A DNA stretch of 64,000 bases from an uncultured Alphaproteobacteria bacterium (GCA_902524245.1 CABZCN010000001.1:434001-498000); one strand, 5' to 3'. Counted from the stretch's first letter, positions 17,500 to 27,103 are shown. The notes: generated from the sequence alone by a model not told the origin. Numbers and translations: made by a program.

Positions 17500-18315
17500 A
17501 TGTACGAATTAAGCTTTATATCTTTACTTGCTCTTTGCATGGTTTCATTCATAGGTGTGCCGCATGGTTCATTTGACGGAGCTGTAGCTGCACTGTTAGG
17601 GTATAAGACAAGAAAAGATTTTTTTTTATTTGTATTCTTATATTTAATTATATCTGCCGCAGTGATTATATTTTGGATTTACTTTTCCATAATTGCTTTA
17701 ATTTTATTCATTTTAATGAGTATCGTTCATTTTGGATTATGTGACTGGTCCTATCTAGGCTTGAAGAAATATAAATGGTCTGTTTCTTTAACGCATGGTT
17801 TAAATATTGTATTTGGGATTATTTTTTTTCACACTAACGAAACATTTAAGATATTTACTTTTTTATCAAATCAATCTTTTAATCAATTTCAAGAATATCT
17901 ATATATCGTTTACATTTGTTACTTTTTTCTTTTGATTAGATATGCATATTTGGCAATTAAATTTACAAGATTAAGATGGGGGATTTTAGAAATGTCTATT
18001 ATTTTATTGGTAATATTTTTAACAGAACCGCTCGTAGCATTTTCTATCTATTTTTGTTTCATTCATACTTTTAAGCATGTTAAATCAATATTAAAAGATA
18101 CATCAAGATATCTATCAAATAACAAATTTATAACTATAACTACCATCTCTTTTACTATCTTAACATGGGTCGGCGGCAGCTTAGCAATTATCTATCTTCA
18201 TAAGAGTTTTTCTTTTGATGAGTCTTTTATAAAGACATTGTTTATTGGATTAGCGGCATTAACTCTTCCCCATATGACTTTAGTAGATATCTTTTATAGA
18301 AGAAAATTTAATTGA
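17500..18315 (+). CDS. blh: Beta-carotene 15,15'-dioxygenase, Brp/Blh family
   Basis: Blh cleaves beta-carotene into two retinals, the chromophore of proteorhodopsin. The 271-residue integral membrane protein has several hydrophobic helices and the histidines expected to hold iron: GVPHGSFDG near residue 25, IVHFGLCDW near 75, and FIHTFKH near 185, with LPHMTLVD at the C-terminus. It starts directly after the crtY stop and is the last gene of the island. Its 3' end overlaps the convergent ispH by eight bases. Confidence 0.94.
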   Translation: MYELSFISLLALCMVSFIGVPHGSFDGAVAALLGYKTRKDFFLFVFLYLIISAAVIIFWIYFSIIALILFILMSIVHFGLCDWSYLGLKKYKWSVSLTHGLNIVFGIIFFHTNETFKIFTFLSNQSFNQFQEYLYIVYICYFFLLIRYAYLAIKFTRLRWGILEMSIILLVIFLTEPLVAFSIYFCFIHTFKHVKSILKDTSRYLSNNKFITITTISFTILTWVGGSLAIIYLHKSFSFDESFIKTLFIGLAALTLPHMTLVDIFYRRKFN

Positions 18316-19246
18316 GAAAATTAGGTATTTTAAAGGTGATATTTTCGTCCTCTTTAAAATTTAAAACTTCGATTGCATAAACTTTTTTTATCTGATCAAT
18401 GAATAGATTTAATTGCTCTTCTGGAGCAGATGCACTAGCTGTCAAGCCTATTGTATTAAATTCTGATAAATTTGAATAATCAAAGTCATTTATATTTTCA
18501 ACTAGTTCACTATGTTTACAACCAAATCTTTTAGCAGTTTCGACTAACCTTATTGAATTAGAACTATTGTGGGCACCAATCACATAAAAAGCATCAACAT
18601 TTTTAGACATTTCTTGTACAGATAATTGTCTATTTGAAGTTGCATAGCAAATATCGGATTTTTTAGGAGCTAGAATTGAAGGAAATTTTTTTTCTAAAGC
18701 ATCAACAATACTTTGTGTATCAAAAACCGATAAGGTTGTTTGTGTAATGTAGGCAAGTTTTTGATTTGATGGGAAATATAATTTCTCAACATCTTCAATA
18801 TTTTGAACTAAAGTTAAATTGCTAATATCCTTTAGTTGTCCAGCTGTCCCGTCAACTTCAGGGTGATGTTCATGGCCGATCATAATTATCTTATATTTGT
18901 TTTTTTCTAATTGAATTATTTCTTTATGAATCTTACTGACTAATGGGCAGATGGCATCATAAAATAATAGATTATAATCTTTGGCTTTGTTAATTACTCT
19001 TTGTGCAACACCGTGCGCAGAAAAGATTACTGGTTGTTTTGTATTTTTAGGAATTTCTTCTAGCGAGTCTACGAATACAACACCTTTTTCTCTCAAATTA
19101 TTGACAACAAATTTATTATGAACAATCTCATGACGGACATAAACTGGAGCTCCATATTTCAAAAGGCTTTTTTCGACCATTTCAACGGCTCTCTCAACTC
19201 CAGCACAAAAACCTCTGTGTTTGGCAGTTATAATCTTTTTAACCAC
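18308..19246 (-). CDS. ispH: 4-hydroxy-3-methylbut-2-enyl diphosphate reductase
   Basis: IspH (LytB) is the last enzyme of the MEP pathway and yields both five-carbon isoprenoid units. The 312-residue protein carries the three cluster cysteines at Cys14 (GFCAGV), Cys100 (DAICPLV) and Cys200 (SDICYATSNRQ), and the catalytic region GHEHHPEVDGT near 125-133. The start codon is GTG at 19246. It converges on blh, so it is not in the carotenoid operon, but its product feeds the same pathway. Confidence 0.97.
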   Translation of the reverse strand: MVKKIITAKHRGFCAGVERAVEMVEKSLLKYGAPVYVRHEIVHNKFVVNNLREKGVVFVDSLEEIPKNTKQPVIFSAHGVAQRVINKAKDYNLLFYDAICPLVSKIHKEIIQLEKNKYKIIMIGHEHHPEVDGTAGQLKDISNLTLVQNIEDVEKLYFPSNQKLAYITQTTLSVFDTQSIVDALEKKFPSILAPKKSDICYATSNRQLSVQEMSKNVDAFYVIGAHNSSNSIRLVETAKRFGCKHSELVENINDFDYSNLSEFNTIGLTASASAPEEQLNLFIDQIKKVYAIEVLNFKEDENITFKIPNFLN

Positions 19247-19278
19247 GGTAAATTGTTATCATATTATTAAGAGAAAAA

Positions 19279-22200
19279 TTATTTTATAATTAATAAAAGT
19301 TGCTGAGCCTCAATATTTTCGCCAGCTTTTACGCATAGTCTCTCAACTATTCCAGGTTGGTCTGCGTAAATAACCGTTTCCATTTTCATGGCTTCAATAG
19401 TGCATAATTTAGCACCCTTTGGCACTTTTATTCCCTCAGTAACGGCAACGTCTACAAGTAAACCAGGTATTGGAGCTGCAACATGATCTTTGTTGCTGGG
19501 ATCAGCAATTTCTTTAGCTAAATCGTCAACTGCAATGGAATTATCTTTAATGTCAACTGATCTGGCCTGGCCATTCAATTCAAAATATACTGTCCTGTAA
19601 CCTTTTTCGTTTGGCTCACTTAAGGTGAAATATCTTATTATAAGTGTTTTACCAGGTTCTATAGAAACATATATCTCTTCCCCTGTATTCATCCCAAAGA
19701 AATAGTTTGATGTTGGGATAACACTAGTATTACCAAATTTCTTTTTGTGTTTTATATACTCATCAAAAACCTCAGGAAAAAATATTTGTGAAATTGTATC
19801 TTTCTCTGAAATAGTTTCACTATACTTCTTTTCCAATTCCTTCGTTCTATTTTTAATTTTTAATGAGGGTAGCTTTGATCCAAATCTATAATTAATTGGT
19901 TTTTTTCCTTTTAAAATTTTCTTTTGGAGTGCTTTTGGGAAACCTTTATATGGTTGACCTAATCGGCCACTAAAGAATTCGATGACTGATGCAGGAAAGC
20001 CAACATCCTTTTTAGGATCTAAAACATCTTGAATTTGGATATTATTTGCCAACATATAAATTGCCATATCACCAACAACCTTTGATATAGGTGTAACTTT
20101 AATTACATCACCAAATATTTTGTTCACTTCGGCATACATTGATGCAAGTTCTGGCCATCTCTCATCTGTAATACCCATTGACCTTGCTTGCTCTCTTAAA
20201 TTAGTGTACTGGCCACCTGGCATCTGATGTAAATATACCTCTGACATACTAGTGCGAGTTTTGCTTTCGAAAGGTTGATATTGTTTTCTAACACCTTCCC
20301 AATAATTTGCAGCAGTTCTGACAACAGCAGAAGAAATTTTTGGATCTCTTTTATTGCCATCAAGAGACTCTAAAACTGCACCAAAACTAGGTTGCGATGT
20401 GAAGCCAGACCAAGAGTCAATTGCTACATCAACAATATCTACCCCTGCTTCCGAGGCATTAAGCAATGTTGCAACACCGTTTCCACTTGTATCGTGAGTA
20501 TGGAAATGGATTGGAATTTTTATGCTTCTTTTTAATTCTTTGAATAAAATTTTTGCTGCCTTGGGTTTACACAAACCTGCCATATCTTTAATTGCAAGAA
20601 AGTGAACTCCCATTTTCTCAAGCTTTTGCGCCATTTTTAAGTAATAATCGAGTGTATATTTTTTCTCTGCTGGAGACGATAAATCGCCAGAGTAACAAAT
20701 AGAAGCTTCACAGATTTTTCCAGATTTTAATACTTCGTCAATAGAGACTCTCATATTTTCAATCCAGTTTAGTGCATCAAATATTCTAAAAACGTCAATC
20801 CCAGACTGAGCGGAAAGTTGTATAAACCTTCTTAAAACATTATCAGGATAGTTTGTATATCCAAGAGCATTCGACCCTCTGAATAACATTTGTAATAAAG
20901 CTGAGGGCATTTGTTCACGTAACTTTTCTAGACGCTCCCATGGATCCTCTTTTAAAAATCTTAATGCAACATCAAAAGTTGCTCCACCCCAACACTCAAC
21001 TGAGAATAAATTTTTGAGTCTTTCTTCATATAAGTCAGTTATGCCTAACATATCTTGTGTTCTCATTCGAGTTGCAATCAAAGATTGATGAGCGTCTCTA
21101 AAAGTAGTGTCTGTAATCAATAATTGTTTTTCTTTTAACACAGTCTCAGCAACAGCAGATGGCCCATTAGTATCTAAAATTTGTTTATAAGTTTTATTGA
21201 CAGTCTCTTGAGCTTTTTTTGATCTAGATATTCCATAGTCTGAGAGTTTTGCTGGTGTTGTCTCTCTTAATTTTGGTCTATTAGCGACTTCTGGGTTACC
21301 GTTGACAATAACTTCAGCTAAGAAGTTTAATGTTTTGGTTGCTCTATCTTTTCGACCAGAGAATTGAAATAAACTTTTTTCACTATCTATAAATTTTGTA
21401 TGGTATTTGAAAACATCAAAACCCTTGTGGTTAATTAACTTTAATAAAAAAGGTATATTTGTTTTTACACCTCTGACGCGAAATTCACTCAATGCTCTAT
21501 TCATTCGTCTCTTTGCTTCAATAGGGGTTTGGCCTTTTGCAGTTACTTTGACTAAAAGAGAGTCATAATAAGGAGTAATAACCGTACCAGTAGATGCAGT
21601 TCCAGCATCTAGTCTTATTCCCAAGCCACTTGCAGATCTATAAACATTAATTTTACCGTAATCTGGAGCAAAATCATTAGCGGCATCTTCTGTTGTAACC
21701 CTTGATTGGATAGCATGTCCTTTCATATGAATGTCTTTTTGAGTTGGCACACCACATATATCATCTCCAATTTTAGCGCCAGCAGCTAAGAGGAACTGAG
21801 CTTTTACTATATCAATACCAGTAATTTCTTCTGTTACAGTGTGTTCAACTTGAACTCTTGGATTAACTTCAATGAAGAAGAAATCTCTAGATTTAGCATC
21901 CATTAAGAACTCTACAGTTCCCGCACATGAATAATTAACTTGTTTTCCTATTCTAACACCTGCGTTACAAATCTCATTTCTCTCTTTGTCAGATAGGTAG
22001 GCAGCAGGAGCTCTTTCTACTACCTTTTGATGTCGTCTTTGAAGAGAACAATCTCTTTCGAAAAGGTGAACTATATTTCCATGCGTATCTCCAATTATCT
22101 GAACTTCAACATGAAAAGCTTTTTCGATTAACTTTTCAAAAAATACGTCATCTTTTCCAAAAGCACTTTTAGCTTCTCTCCTAGCGGTGTTGATTTGATT

Positions 22201-22743
22201 TTCTAATTCTGTTTCTTTTCTGATCACTCGCATTCCTCGACCGCCACCACCCCAGGATGCTTTGAGCATAATTGGATAACCAATTTTTTTTGCAAGATCT
22301 TTACATTTTTTTAAATCTTTTGGTAAGGGTCCTGTGGAAGGTATGGTTGGTACTTTAGCTTTGCCTGCAGTTTTTTTAGCTTCAACTTTATTTCCAAGTG
22401 ATCGCATAATCTTTGGAGAGGGTCCAACGAAAATAATATTATGTTTTGCACATTCATCAGCAAATTCTGGGTTTTCAGATAAGAAGCCATATCCTGGATG
22501 GATGGCATCACAACCTGAATTAACAGCAATTTGTACGATACCTTTGTAATCTAGGTAAGCCTGAATAGGACCTAATCCTGATCCAACAAGATAGCTTTCG
22601 TCTGTTTTGAAGCGGTGCAATGCAAAACGATCCTCGTACGAGTAAATGGATACAGTCCTAAAGCCCAATTCAGTTGCTGCACGAGATATTCTAATTGCAA
22701 TTTCACTTCTGTTAGCAATTAATATTTTCTTAATTTGTTTCAT
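19279..22743 (-). CDS. pyc: Pyruvate carboxylase
   Basis: A full-length 1154-residue enzyme that carboxylates pyruvate to oxaloacetate. Domains in order: biotin carboxylase (from KKILIANRSEIAIRISRA; ATP-binding KASWGGGGRGMR and the EVNPRVQVEHTVTEE active-site segment), carboxyltransferase (from about residue 540, TDTTFRDAHQSLIATRMR), and the biotin carrier domain with the modified lysine at residue 1120 in EAMKMET. It stands alone, about 60 bases from nth. With proteorhodopsin nearby, anaplerotic CO2 fixation in light has been proposed for marine bacteria; whether it applies here is inference. Confidence 0.98.
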   Translation of the reverse strand: MKQIKKILIANRSEIAIRISRAATELGFRTVSIYSYEDRFALHRFKTDESYLVGSGLGPIQAYLDYKGIVQIAVNSGCDAIHPGYGFLSENPEFADECAKHNIIFVGPSPKIMRSLGNKVEAKKTAGKAKVPTIPSTGPLPKDLKKCKDLAKKIGYPIMLKASWGGGGRGMRVIRKETELENQINTARREAKSAFGKDDVFFEKLIEKAFHVEVQIIGDTHGNIVHLFERDCSLQRRHQKVVERAPAAYLSDKERNEICNAGVRIGKQVNYSCAGTVEFLMDAKSRDFFFIEVNPRVQVEHTVTEEITGIDIVKAQFLLAAGAKIGDDICGVPTQKDIHMKGHAIQSRVTTEDAANDFAPDYGKINVYRSASGLGIRLDAGTASTGTVITPYYDSLLVKVTAKGQTPIEAKRRMNRALSEFRVRGVKTNIPFLLKLINHKGFDVFKYHTKFIDSEKSLFQFSGRKDRATKTLNFLAEVIVNGNPEVANRPKLRETTPAKLSDYGISRSKKAQETVNKTYKQILDTNGPSAVAETVLKEKQLLITDTTFRDAHQSLIATRMRTQDMLGITDLYEERLKNLFSVECWGGATFDVALRFLKEDPWERLEKLREQMPSALLQMLFRGSNALGYTNYPDNVLRRFIQLSAQSGIDVFRIFDALNWIENMRVSIDEVLKSGKICEASICYSGDLSSPAEKKYTLDYYLKMAQKLEKMGVHFLAIKDMAGLCKPKAAKILFKELKRSIKIPIHFHTHDTSGNGVATLLNASEAGVDIVDVAIDSWSGFTSQPSFGAVLESLDGNKRDPKISSAVVRTAANYWEGVRKQYQPFESKTRTSMSEVYLHQMPGGQYTNLREQARSMGITDERWPELASMYAEVNKIFGDVIKVTPISKVVGDMAIYMLANNIQIQDVLDPKKDVGFPASVIEFFSGRLGQPYKGFPKALQKKILKGKKPINYRFGSKLPSLKIKNRTKELEKKYSETISEKDTISQIFFPEVFDEYIKHKKKFGNTSVIPTSNYFFGMNTGEEIYVSIEPGKTLIIRYFTLSEPNEKGYRTVYFELNGQARSVDIKDNSIAVDDLAKEIADPSNKDHVAAPIPGLLVDVAVTEGIKVPKGAKLCTIEAMKMETVIYADQPGIVERLCVKAGENIEAQQLLLIIK

Positions 22744-22806
22744 AATGCTAAATAAGTTTATTTTTATACATTATTCTGTTTTTTTTCATAGACAATCTAT
22801 AGAAAA

Positions 22807-23460
22807 TTAGGGTTTTTTTACTTTTATAGCCTTTCTTCTATTTGGATAACAGTCTGTGCAAATTTTGCATTCAACACCAAAGCAGCTTCTAGCTTTGCAA
22901 TATTCTCTTCCATAAAAAATCATTTGTAAATGAAGTCTGTTCCAGGTTGCTTCAGGAAATAATTTTTTAATATCTAATTCAGTTTGAACTACATTTTTAC
23001 CATTTGTCAGACCCCACCTTTGTGCTAGACGATGAATATGTGTATCTACAGGGAATGCGGGATGACCAAAACCTTGAGACATTACTACACTCGCTGTTTT
23101 ATGGCCAACTCCAGGTAAATTTTCAAGATCTTCAAAATTCTCTGGGACTCTACCATTGTATTTTTTAATTAATATTTTTGATAGTTTAGAAATAGCTTTT
23201 GATTTTTTAGGTGCAAGTCCACATGGTTTAATGATTTTATAAATTTTATTTACAGACACCTTTGCCATATCATTGGGATTATTTGCCGTTTTAAATAGTA
23301 AAGGTGTAATCTTATTCACACGTTCGTCTGTGCATTGAGCACTTAATAAAACTGCTATTAAAAGCTCATATACATTTTTATGTTTAAGAGGGATAGGGAT
23401 ATTTGGATAAAATTTGTTTAAATTATCTAATACTACGTTTGCTCTTTCTTGTTTTTTCAT
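22807..23460 (-). CDS. nth: Endonuclease III, DNA glycosylase/AP lyase
   Basis: A 217-residue base-excision repair enzyme that removes oxidised pyrimidines. The helix-hairpin-helix is LPGVGHKTASVV with the catalytic lysine, and the catalytic aspartate is in FPVDTHIHRLAQRWG. The C-terminal iron-sulfur region has five cysteines (YCKARSCFGVECKICTDCYP) whose spacing differs from the common C-x6-C-x2-C-x5-C of the Escherichia coli enzyme, so which four bind the cluster is unclear. A basic tail follows (RRKAIKVKKP). Confidence 0.94.
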   Translation of the reverse strand: MKKQERANVVLDNLNKFYPNIPIPLKHKNVYELLIAVLLSAQCTDERVNKITPLLFKTANNPNDMAKVSVNKIYKIIKPCGLAPKKSKAISKLSKILIKKYNGRVPENFEDLENLPGVGHKTASVVMSQGFGHPAFPVDTHIHRLAQRWGLTNGKNVVQTELDIKKLFPEATWNRLHLQMIFYGREYCKARSCFGVECKICTDCYPNRRKAIKVKKP

Positions 23461-23523
23461 ATTATTATTGGTGTGCTATTAAATCTATTATAAATATAAA
23501 TATAATTTTATAAACTTATAGAA

Positions 23524-23958
23524 ATGACAAGAAAGCTTCATATCAAACCAAATAGGAGTCTGACAAATCTTCAAATTCTATTTTTTTTATTCATTACAGG
23601 TTTCTTGATCATTTTTATTGGTGGAAGATTTTTATTAGTCGGTGCTTGGCCGATAATTATATTTGGTATTGTTGAATTTTCTATTTTGGTCGTATGTACT
23701 TATTTTTTTGTAAAGAGTTTAAAAAAAACAGAAAAAATTTCATTAGAATCAAAATCTATGCAATTAGAGCGGCTTTATGGAGATGAGGTTATTGAACAAA
23801 ACAGTTATAATTTAAATTGGTTGAAGATAAAGAATGAAAAAAATTCATTAAGCGTAAATTATGCTGGAAAGAAAAAATTCTTCGCCAGTTTTTTGAGTGA
23901 GGATAGAAGGAAAAAATTAAAAAGAATTATTGAGAAGTACAGCTCCTCGTCTAGCTAA
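23524..23958 (+). CDS. DUF2244 membrane protein
   Basis: A 144-residue protein of the DUF2244 family, common in Alphaproteobacteria and of unknown role. The family start (LHIKPNRSLTNLQ) is followed by two transmembrane helices (about residues 20-65, with the GGRFLLVGAWPIIIFG turn) and a soluble C-terminal part that is mostly beta. The family often lies near nth, and it is divergent from nth here. Its 3' end overlaps dapB by eight bases. Confidence 0.85.
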   Translation: MTRKLHIKPNRSLTNLQILFFLFITGFLIIFIGGRFLLVGAWPIIIFGIVEFSILVVCTYFFVKSLKKTEKISLESKSMQLERLYGDEVIEQNSYNLNWLKIKNEKNSLSVNYAGKKKFFASFLSEDRRKKLKRIIEKYSSSSS

Positions 23959-24730
23959 TCATATCTTTGAAGGTGTAAAAGCCTTTTTCCTTTGATGATA
24001 ACCATAATGCTGCTTGAATAGCGCCATCAGAAAAAATTTTTCTGTTGTGGGCCTTGTGTGTTAATTCTATAGACTCATTGTCACCGTGAAATATGACCGT
24101 ATGTTCACCTGGAATATTTCCACCTCTAATAGATGAGAAACCAATTTCATTTTCTTTTCTTTGGCCTTCTTGATTCTGACGTTTAAAATTAAAATTTGAT
24201 TTGGATAGCCCAAGCTCTTCTACAATTTCTTCTCCGAGCTTTAAAGCTGTTCCACTAGGTGCATCCTTTTTGTGTCGGTGGTGTGTTTCAATTATTTCTA
24301 TATCGAAATCTTTTAAGTGTTTTGCGGCTTTTCTTGCTATTTCAAAAAATGTATTAACTCCATAACTCATATTCGGCGCGTAAAATACTTTTGTTGAATT
24401 ACTTGTTTGCTTTAAAAGTTTAAAATGGCTCTCATCTAGTCCGGTCGTTCCTATAACTAAACCAGTATTATTAGAAACGGCAGCTTCCGTGAAATTAAAT
24501 AAGGCCTTAGGTGTTGTAAAATCTATAACTATATCTGCTTTTTCAAATGACTCTTCCCTAGTGGTAAAAACATTTTCTTGAATTTGATTTTTATTAATAA
24601 AGCTAGGGTCAATATCGTTAACATCAAATACTCCAACGAGCTCAATGTTATTATTCGATAGAGCGGAATTTATGAGATTATTTCCCATTCTTCCTAATGC
24701 CCCTGCGATAGCTATTTTTGTTCTAGACAT
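23951..24730 (-). CDS. dapB: 4-hydroxy-tetrahydrodipicolinate reductase
   Basis: DapB reduces the dihydrodipicolinate precursor in lysine and meso-diaminopimelate synthesis. The 259-residue protein has the nucleotide-binding start KIAIAGALGRMGNNLI, the VIGTTGL motif, and the substrate signature ETHHRHKKDAPSGTALKLGE near residue 150. Length is typical. No other dap gene is in the window. Confidence 0.97.
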   Translation of the reverse strand: MSRTKIAIAGALGRMGNNLINSALSNNNIELVGVFDVNDIDPSFINKNQIQENVFTTREESFEKADIVIDFTTPKALFNFTEAAVSNNTGLVIGTTGLDESHFKLLKQTSNSTKVFYAPNMSYGVNTFFEIARKAAKHLKDFDIEIIETHHRHKKDAPSGTALKLGEEIVEELGLSKSNFNFKRQNQEGQRKENEIGFSSIRGGNIPGEHTVIFHGDNESIELTHKAHNRKIFSDGAIQAALWLSSKEKGFYTFKDMIS

Positions 24731-24804
24731 GATTAAGACTTGTTATACATAAATTAGCAGATATGGAATAGCAAAATTATTAAATTTTATGCTAAAATTA
24801 ACTT

Positions 24805-24975
24805 ATGATTAGACTTGCACTTATTCTTCTTATTTTATTACTAGCTAGTTTATTAATATTTAATAAGAAATTTAGGGAGGCTTTTACAATATCAGTGATA
24901 CCTCTTGTCTTACTAGTTGTAGGACTTATCGGATATATGATTTACTATATGTTCAGTACCAACTATTTTTCTTAG
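24805..24975 (+). CDS. Small two-helix membrane protein (56 residues)
   Basis: An open frame from ATG 24805 to TAG 24975 encodes 56 residues: helix one (LALILLILLLASLLIF), a basic loop NKKFREAFT, and helix two (VIPLVLLVVGLIGYMIYYMF). It fills the gap between dapB and the rhodanese gene, so it is probably real, but no family is recognised and no clear ribosome binding site is seen. It converges with the rhodanese gene, ending 18 bases before that stop. Confidence 0.55.
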   Translation: MIRLALILLILLLASLLIFNKKFREAFTISVIPLVLLVVGLIGYMIYYMFSTNYFS

Positions 24976-24993
24976 AGGTTTTAGAATTATGAA

Positions 24994-25392
24994 CTATATA
25001 CCTTGCTCGGTTTTAAAACCTAAGTTAATCCAATCAATTAAACCTTTGTCCATTTCATAAATATTACCCTGATAACCTTCAGATACTAGATTATCTGCAA
25101 CTTTTTTAGAGGTAATACCTGCAGTACAGTGAATAATAATATCCTTATTATCGGGGTTTATGGAGTTGATTTTTTCAATAGTTATTTCTTTAAAAGGAAT
25201 ATTGTGTGAGTTCTCAATTCGGATCATATTATGTTCTTTTGGATATCTAACATCGATCACAATTGCACCCTCTTGAATTCTTTTAAACGACTCTTCGGTA
25301 TCTATAGGTGTGTATTTCATTGTATTACCCTGAGCAAATAATAAATTAGTTAACAGAAAAAAAAATAAAAAAAATTTTTTTAGTAAATTCAT
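24994..25392 (-). CDS. Periplasmic rhodanese-like sulfurtransferase
   Basis: A 132-residue single-domain rhodanese with a signal peptide (KKFFLFFFLLTNLLFAQG). VIDVRYPKEHNMIRIENSHN is the typical CH2A region and the active-site loop is HCTAGITS with the catalytic cysteine near residue 98. Such exported rhodaneses may handle sulfane sulfur or act on thiols; the exact substrate is unknown. It is the last gene of a run with tupABC and cytochrome c-prime, six bases after the cytochrome gene. Confidence 0.88.
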   Translation of the reverse strand: MNLLKKFFLFFFLLTNLLFAQGNTMKYTPIDTEESFKRIQEGAIVIDVRYPKEHNMIRIENSHNIPFKEITIEKINSINPDNKDIIIHCTAGITSKKVADNLVSEGYQGNIYEMDKGLIDWINLGFKTEQGI

Positions 25393-25397
25393 TTTTA

Positions 25398-25811
25398 TTA
25401 ATTTTTAAAGCGAGAATGGCAACTCTTACAGCTTCCAAAAAGATTTTGGTGGAATTGCATAACATTTTCAAATTCTCCTTCTTGAGCAGAAAGTTTGGCA
25501 AGCGCTGCACTGTTCTCGGTCTCTTTTGCAATTTGATTAAATAATTCCCTATTATCAATTATATCAGTACTAGCTTTTGACTTGCCACCAAAAGAGTCAT
25601 CTGGAAATAAAGTCGGATATAATCTCATAATTTCTTCGATTTCTTCATAAATTGATGCTAGGTCATCATTTATTTCATTTTCTCTGATCAAGTTATTTGC
25701 TGCCCTCATGAGTTTGTTATAATCTCTCATTAATTCTTGTCTATCAGATATTGGGTTTGCATAGAGTAATGACTGTGCAAGAAGAAAAAAAATTAAAATT
25801 AATTTAAACAT
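25398..25811 (-). CDS. Cytochrome c-prime-like periplasmic haem protein
   Basis: A 137-residue protein with a signal peptide (LILIFFLLAQSLLYA), a helical body and a single haem-binding CKSCH motif at the extreme C-terminus (Cys128, Cys131, His132). A C-terminal haem motif on a four-helix bundle is the mark of cytochrome c-prime, which binds NO or CO or stores electrons in the periplasm. It lies between tupC (32-base gap) and the rhodanese (six-base gap), probably in the same operon. Confidence 0.85.
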   Translation of the reverse strand: MFKLILIFFLLAQSLLYANPISDRQELMRDYNKLMRAANNLIRENEINDDLASIYEEIEEIMRLYPTLFPDDSFGGKSKASTDIIDNRELFNQIAKETENSAALAKLSAQEGEFENVMQFHQNLFGSCKSCHSRFKN

Positions 25812-25843
25812 AACTTATTAACGTAGCATAAAAAATTATAGAC

Positions 25844-26455
25844 TTATTTTTTTGTAAATTTTTTAATAGTGTCATTATATATTATCTTTCCTGAGTCCAA
25901 AATTACTAGATAATCTGCAAAATCTTTTATATAGGTTAAATTATGTAACGTTAATACGATAGTTTTATTTTTCATTTTAGACAAAGATGAAAAAAAAGAT
26001 TTTTCACTCTCAAGGTCTAGATTTTGATTAGGTTCGTCAAGTATAATTAAATCTTGTTCGAAACTCATAAATCTAGATATAAACACTTTCTGCTTTTCCC
26101 CTTCCGATAAATTTTGAAACTTACGTTTTTTTAATTTATTTAAATTGAAAAGATTAAAATAAGACTCATTTACCTTGGATTTCTTAATATTGCTTAATAA
26201 TAAAAAATTATCCTCTAGACTTTTATTTAAAGAAATAGGTTTTTGAAAAAGCATCGGAATAGGTTCAGAGTAGTCAGATTTAATTGATCCTTTACTAGGA
26301 AAAATAATTTTATTTATAATTTTTATTAAGGAACTTTTACCAGAACCATTTTTTCCAGTGATTACTGTAATTTTATTCCTTCTAATATTTAGATTGATAT
26401 TTGAAAGTATATTTTTTCCATTAATTGCATATGAAATATTATTAATTTTAATCAT
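25844..26455 (-). CDS. tupC: Tungstate-type ABC transporter, ATP-binding protein
   Basis: A 203-residue ABC ATPase powering oxyanion import. It has Walker A GKNGSGKSS near residue 36, signature LSEGEKQK near residue 118, and Walker B LIILDEPNQ near 137. The Q-loop is LFQKPISL. It lacks the C-terminal regulatory domain found in ModC, which fits TupC better. It overlaps tupB by four bases (ATGA). Confidence 0.87.
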   Translation of the reverse strand: MIKINNISYAINGKNILSNINLNIRRNKITVITGKNGSGKSSLIKIINKIIFPSKGSIKSDYSEPIPMLFQKPISLNKSLEDNFLLLSNIKKSKVNESYFNLFNLNKLKKRKFQNLSEGEKQKVFISRFMSFEQDLIILDEPNQNLDLESEKSFFSSLSKMKNKTIVLTLHNLTYIKDFADYLVILDSGKIIYNDTIKKFTKK

Positions 26456-27093
26456 TTTTTATTTAAAAAGTTAAGAGATATTGAAATTAAAAGTGTCAGA
26501 GAGATAAGAATAACTCCTAAAATAATACCTAGTGAGACATTGCCTTTAGATGTTTCTAATGCAATTGTAGCTGTCATGTTTCTTGTGAAGTGATCAATTG
26601 AACCTCCTACTATTGCAGCCGCACCGTACTCACTAATAGCTCGGCCAAAACCTAATAAAAGAACTGTTATGTAGATATTTGTTTTATTTGAAAAGAGAAT
26701 GAAAATTATATCTTTTTTGGACGCTCCATAAGATATTAATTCATCTCTATAAATTGGGTAATCCTCTTCAATGTTTTTAATTATTAAAGTAATCATAATT
26801 GGGAAGATAATTACGATCTGGGCAATGATCATTGCTATAGGTGAGTATAAAATTTCCATCCAACCTAAGGGGCCAGATCTACTTATGAGTATATAGACTA
26901 ATAGCCCTGCGCATACGGGAGGGATAGAGGTAAGAGAGCTTAAGAAAATTACAATTGGTTTTTTTAGTTGGAATTGATAAATAGCAATTAAATAGCCAAA
27001 AATCATTGATAAAAAAAATGCAATTAATGTTGAAAAAATACTTACATAAATTGTAATAAAAACTGCGGATTGTATTTTTTCAAAAGTTAGCAT
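26452..27093 (-). CDS. tupB: Tungstate-type ABC transporter, permease
   Basis: A 213-residue inner membrane permease with five to six helices. The ATPase-contacting loop reads SEYGAAAIVGGSIDHFTRNM, which is the TupB pattern, followed by TATIALETSKGNVSLGIILG. The start ATG follows tupA by ten bases. Together with tupA and tupC it forms a complete importer for tungstate, or possibly molybdate. Confidence 0.9.
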   Translation of the reverse strand: MLTFEKIQSAVFITIYVSIFSTLIAFFLSMIFGYLIAIYQFQLKKPIVIFLSSLTSIPPVCAGLLVYILISRSGPLGWMEILYSPIAMIIAQIVIIFPIMITLIIKNIEEDYPIYRDELISYGASKKDIIFILFSNKTNIYITVLLLGFGRAISEYGAAAIVGGSIDHFTRNMTATIALETSKGNVSLGIILGVILISLTLLISISLNFLNKK

Positions 27094-27103
27094 TTAGTTA
27101 ATA

